Shown piece by piece: positions 4,391 through 8,562 of a DNA stretch of 8,562 nt. Position numbers and translations under genes: made by a program. The stretch comes from Nocardioidaceae bacterium. GTDB lineage: Bacteria > Actinomycetota > Actinomycetes > Propionibacteriales > Nocardioidaceae. Location of the stretch: positions 1 to 8,562 of the forward strand of contig JAOPXA010000275.1 of the NCBI GenBank assembly GCA_025965395.1, given 5' to 3'. The notes under the pieces were generated by a model that saw nothing but the letters and a program-made list of their open reading frames with translations, was not told the DNA's origin and searched no databases. Position 1 is the stretch's first letter, and every line of letters starts with the position of its first letter.

Positions 4391-7300
4391 TTGGCCGCCT
4401 CGCGCACTGCCGCAACCATTGCTCAGACAACCCCCCGCCGCATCTCCTTCGCAAAGATCTCAGAGCCACTTGAAGTACCTGAGCTCCTTGCACTGCAGAC
4501 AGATAGTTTCGCCTGGTTGGTTGGCGACGATTCGTGGAAGGCCAGTGTCGAGAAAGCTCTCGAGAGTGGCCGCACGGACGTTTCGACCAAGTCCGGACTC
4601 GAGGAGATCTTCGAAGAGATCTCGCCGATCGAGGACTTCTCCGAGACGATGAGCCTGTCGTTCCGTGACCACCGGTTCGAGCCCGCCAAATACTCGACGG
4701 AAGAGTGCAAGGATCGCGACGTCACCTACGCCGCGCCCCTTTACGTGACCGCCGAGTTCATGAACAACGAGACCGGCGAGATCAAGAGCCAGACTGTCTT
4801 CATGGGCGATTTCCCGCTCATGACCGACAAGGGCACCTTCATCATCAACGGCACCGAGCGTGTCGTCGTGTCGCAGCTCGTTCGTTCGCCCGGTGTCTAC
4901 TTCGAGCGCACGCCCGACAAGACCAGCGACAAGGACATCTACACCGCCAAGGTCATTCCTTCGCGTGGTGCGTGGCTGGAGTTCGAGGTCGACAAGCGCG
5001 ACCTCGTCGGCGTTCGTCTCGACCGCAAGCGCAAGCAGAGCGTCACCGTGCTGCTCAAGGCGCTCGGCTGGAACGAGGCTCAGATCCTCGAAGAGTTCGG
5101 TCAGTATGAGTCGATCCGCGCGACCCTCGAGAAGGATCACACGGCCACGCAGGACGAGGCCCTTCTCGACATCTACCGCAAGCTGCGTCCCGGCGAACCG
5201 CCGTCGCGTGAAGCTGCACAGAACCTCCTCGACAACTACTACTTCAACTCGAAGCGGTATGACCTTGCAAAGGTTGGTCGCTACAAGATCAACAAGAAAC
5301 TCGGTGTCGAAGAGGCATTCGACCACCAGACGCTGACGATCGATGACATTGTCGCCACGATCAAGTACATCGTTGCCCTGCACGCCGGCGAGCCTGAGCT
5401 CCCGACCGCTGCTGGCACGACGTACGTCGAGGCTGACGACATCGACCACTTCGGCAACCGTCGTATGCGCACGGTCGGCGAGCTCATCCAGAACCAGCTC
5501 CGCACGGGCCTTGCCCGCATGGAGCGTGTCGTCCGCGAGCGGATGACGACTCAGGATGTCGAAGCGATCACGCCGCAGACCTTGATCAACATCCGTCCCG
5601 TCGTGGCCGCGCTGAAGGAGTTCTTCGGAACATCGCAGCTCAGCCAGTTCATGGATCAGAACAACCCGCTCGCGGGTCTCACGCACAAGCGTCGCCTCTC
5701 GGCCCTCGGCCCTGGCGGTCTTTCGCGTGAGCGCGCTGGCTACGAAGTCCGCGACGTTCACCCGTCGCACTACGGACGTATGTGCCCGATCGAAACCCCT
5801 GAAGGCCCCAACATTGGTCTGATCGGTTCGCTCGCCTCCTACGCCCGTATCAACAGCTTCGGGTTCGTCGAGACTCCTTACCGCCGGGTCATCAAGGGCA
5901 AGGTCACCGACGACATCGACTACCTCACCGCAAGTGAGGAAGATCGCTTCGTCGTGGCCCAGGCCAACTCGCCGTTGACGGACAAGAACACGTTCGCCGA
6001 CGACATGGTCCTTAGCCGCCCCCGTGGTGGCGAGGCCGAGTTGTTCGCCACCGACCAGGTCGACTACATGGACGTCTCACCGCGCCAGATGGTGTCCGTC
6101 GCTACTGCGTTGATTCCGTTCCTCGAGCACGACGATGCAAACCGCGCGCTCATGGGCTCCAACATGCAGCGTCAAGCGGTGCCTTTGATCCGCAACCACG
6201 CCCCGCTCGTCGGCACCGGCATGGAATATCGTGCCGCCGTCGACGCCGGTGACGTCGTCGTGGCCAAGGCGCCCGGCATCGTCAAGGAAGTTTCAGCCGA
6301 CGCGATCGAGATCCAGCAGGATGACGGCTCCAACCGCGTCTACCGCCTGGCGAAGTTCCGTCGCTCCAACCAGGGCACCTCGACCAACCAGCGTCCGCTG
6401 GTGACCGAGGGTCTCCGGGTCGAGATCGGCACCCCGATCGCTGATGGACCGTGCACCGACGAAGGTGAGATGGCGCTGGGCACCAACCTGCTCGTTGCCT
6501 TCATGCCTTGGCAGGGTCACAACTACGAAGATGCGATCATCCTCAGCCAGCGGATCGTGCAGCAGGACCTCCTCACCTCGATTCACATTGAGGAGCACGA
6601 GGTCGACGCTCGCGACACCAAGCTTGGCCCCGAGGAGATCACGCGCGACATCCCCAACGTCAGCGACGAAATGCTGGCAGACCTGGACGAGCGCGGCATC
6701 ATCCGCATCGGTGCTGAAGTCAGCAACGGCGACATCCTGGTCGGCAAGGTCACACCTAAGGGCGAGACCGAGCTCACCCCGGAAGAGCGTCTGCTGCGCG
6801 CCATCTTTGGCGAGAAGGCGCGCGAAGTGCGCGACACCTCCCTCAAGGTTCCGCACGGCGAGTCCGGCACGGTCATCGGTGTCCGCGTGTTCGACGCCGA
6901 AGATGGCGACGAACTGCCTCCGGGCGTCAACCAGTTGGTCCGCGTCTACGTCGCTCAGAAGCGCAAGATCTCTGACGGCGACAAGCTGGCCGGCCGTCAC
7001 GGCAACAAAGGCGTCATCTCCAAGATCCTTCCGGTCGAGGACATGCCCTTCCTGCCCGATGGCACGCCTGTCGACATCGTGCTCAACCCGCTCGGCGTCC
7101 CCGGTCGTATGAATGTCGGCCAGGTCCTCGAGACTCACCTTGGGTGGGTCGCGAAGGCTGGCTGGAAGGTCGAAGGCAACGAAGAAGAATGGGAAAAGCG
7201 ACTGCGGAAGATCGGTGCCGACGAGGCTCCGCCCAACAGCAATGTCGCGACACCCGTCTTCGACGGCGCGCGTGAGGACGAGATCACCGGTCTTCTCGCA

Positions 7301-7861
7301 TCGACCCTGCCCAACCGTGACGGCCAGCGTATGGTCGGCCCGGACGGCAAGGCATTCCTGATCGACGGACGCAGCGGCGAGCAGTTCCCGGAGCCGGTCG
7401 CGGTCGGCTACATGTATCTGCTCAAGCTGCACCACTTGGTCGACGACAAGATCCACGCGCGTTCGACCGGTCCGTACTCGATGATCACGCAGCAACCGTT
7501 GGGCGGCAAGGCTCAATTCGGTGGCCAGCGTTTCGGCGAGATGGAAGTGTGGGCGCTCGAGGCATACGGAGCCGCCTACGCGTTGCAGGAGCTCTTGACG
7601 ATCAAGTCCGACGATATTCTGGGCCGCGTCAAGGTCTACGAAGCCATCGTCAAGGGCGAGAACGTTCCCGAGCCAGGCATTCCCGAGTCGTTCAAGGTGC
7701 TCGTCAAGGAGATGCAGTCCCTGTGTCTCAATGTCGAGGTCTTGTCTAGCGACGGATCCGCTGTCGAGATGCGTGACGCCGAGGAAGATCTCTTCCGTGC
7801 GGCTGAAGAGCTCGGCATCGACCTGTCGCGTCGCGAACCAAGCAGCGTGGAAGAGGTCTGA
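4391..7861 (+). CDS. rpoB: DNA-directed RNA polymerase subunit beta
   Basis: This complete 1156-residue beta subunit is of normal actinobacterial length and starts with TTG. It forms half of the RNA polymerase active-site cleft and the rifampicin pocket. The protrusion and lobe occupy about residues 20-400. The rifampicin region is 413-439, offset by 94 from Escherichia coli numbering. It keeps the sensitive-type residues D422, H432 and S437 (E. coli D516, H526, S531) but has A428 where E. coli has S522. The conserved [17 protein letters not shown] follows. The catalytic-centre segment [12 protein letters not shown] has K865 and K873, equivalent to E. coli K1065 and K1073. The C-terminal [19 protein letters not shown] segment, which meets beta', is intact. 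It ends 75 bases before rpoC and is surely co-transcribed with it. About three quarters of sampled codons end in G or C. Confidence 0.99.
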   Translation: MAASRTAATIAQTTPRRISFAKISEPLEVPELLALQTDSFAWLVGDDSWKASVEKALESGRTDVSTKSGLEEIFEEISPIEDFSETMSLSFRDHRFEPAKYSTEECKDRDVTYAAPLYVTAEFMNNETGEIKSQTVFMGDFPLMTDKGTFIINGTERVVVSQLVRSPGVYFERTPDKTSDKDIYTAKVIPSRGAWLEFEVDKRDLVGVRLDRKRKQSVTVLLKALGWNEAQILEEFGQYESIRATLEKDHTATQDEALLDIYRKLRPGEPPSREAAQNLLDNYYFNSKRYDLAKVGRYKINKKLGVEEAFDHQTLTIDDIVATIKYIVALHAGEPELPTAAGTTYVEADDIDHFGNRRMRTVGELIQNQLRTGLARMERVVRERMTTQDVEAITPQTLINIRPVVAALKEFFGTSQLSQFMDQNNPLAGLTHKRRLSALGPGGLSRERAGYEVRDVHPSHYGRMCPIETPEGPNIGLIGSLASYARINSFGFVETPYRRVIKGKVTDDIDYLTASEEDRFVVAQANSPLTDKNTFADDMVLSRPRGGEAELFATDQVDYMDVSPRQMVSVATALIPFLEHDDANRALMGSNMQRQAVPLIRNHAPLVGTGMEYRAAVDAGDVVVAKAPGIVKEVSADAIEIQQDDGSNRVYRLAKFRRSNQGTSTNQRPLVTEGLRVEIGTPIADGPCTDEGEMALGTNLLVAFMPWQGHNYEDAIILSQRIVQQDLLTSIHIEEHEVDARDTKLGPEEITRDIPNVSDEMLADLDERGIIRIGAEVSNGDILVGKVTPKGETELTPEERLLRAIFGEKAREVRDTSLKVPHGESGTVIGVRVFDAEDGDELPPGVNQLVRVYVAQKRKISDGDKLAGRHGNKGVISKILPVEDMPFLPDGTPVDIVLNPLGVPGRMNVGQVLETHLGWVAKAGWKVEGNEEEWEKRLRKIGADEAPPNSNVATPVFDGAREDEITGLLASTLPNRDGQRMVGPDGKAFLIDGRSGEQFPEPVAVGYMYLLKLHHLVDDKIHARSTGPYSMITQQPLGGKAQFGGQRFGEMEVWALEAYGAAYALQELLTIKSDDILGRVKVYEAIVKGENVPEPGIPESFKVLVKEMQSLCLNVEVLSSDGSAVEMRDAEEDLFRAAEELGIDLSRREPSSVEEV
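5627..5707 (+). other. rpoB: rifampicin-resistance-determining region of rpoB
   Basis: This covers RpoB residues 413-439. The principal resistance positions read Q419 (E. coli Q513), D422 (D516), H432 (H526) and S437 (S531), the rifampicin-sensitive residues. Only residue 428 differs in an interesting way, Ala in place of E. coli Ser522. The sequence predicts a rifampicin-sensitive polymerase, as far as this region decides it. Confidence 0.9.
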
Positions 7862-7876
7862 GCTTCGGCTCGGGCC

Positions 7877-8562
<686 letters not shown>

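Noticed and set aside
4460..5770. Long minus-strand frame inside rpoB, with a similar one at 6293-7516.
   Set aside because: Both are opposite conserved rpoB coding sequence, are rich in Arg, Val, Leu and Asp, and match no family I recognise. They are shadows of strong codon bias.

Overview
The window is a stretch of the core transcription/translation gene cluster of a high-GC Gram-positive bacterium (Actinomycetota). The gene order is end of nusG, rplK, rplA, a divergent pair of non-ribosomal genes, rplJ, rplL, rpoB and the start of rpoC. The actinobacterial call rests on several points: the TTG/GTG-started RpoB and RpoC sequences, the long charged helical insert that begins near RpoC residue 140, rpoBC having its own promoter region apart from rplJL, and an LppX/LprAFG-type lipoprotein between rplA and rplJ. 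A placement near Nocardioidaceae/Propionibacteriales is plausible from remembered protein similarity but cannot be proved here.

Layout. (1) 1-1342: nusG tail, then rplK and rplA, co-directional, closed by a 13-bp GC-rich hairpin (1375-1404). (2) 1405-2651: an accessory island of two divergent genes. A 99-residue minus-strand protein with a likely ferredoxin-like alpha/beta fold (1485-1784) and a plus-strand secreted lipoprotein (1860-2651) share a 75-bp control region. (3) 2652-2985: the rplJ control region, with a promoter, an L10-leader-like RNA, an intrinsic terminator (attenuator) and a hairpin abutting the Shine-Dalgarno sequence. (4) 2986-4083: rplJ and rplL, the L10/L12 stalk proteins, with a small hairpin between them. 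(5) 4084-4390: a 16-bp terminator hairpin after rplL, then the presumed rpoB promoter and a structured rpoB leader. (6) 4391-8562: rpoB complete, rpoC 5' part (208 codons) running off the window.

L11, L1, L10 and L12 build the factor-binding side of the 50S subunit, and beta and beta' build the RNA polymerase catalytic centre. The cluster therefore couples ribosome and polymerase synthesis, with the terminators and leaders setting the ratio of the parts. The lipoprotein and its divergent neighbour have no obvious role in this.

I see no novel defence, mobile or biosynthetic system. The most unusual signal is inside rpoC. Up to about position 8095 its codon use matches rpoB (14 of 53 codons end in A/T). 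From 8096 to the window end only 5 of 155 do, and all 18 Glu codons are GAG. This is either a recombinant segment from a higher-GC relative or an assembly chimera at a highly conserved motif. The layered RNA signals in front of rplJ and rpoB are the next most interesting items.
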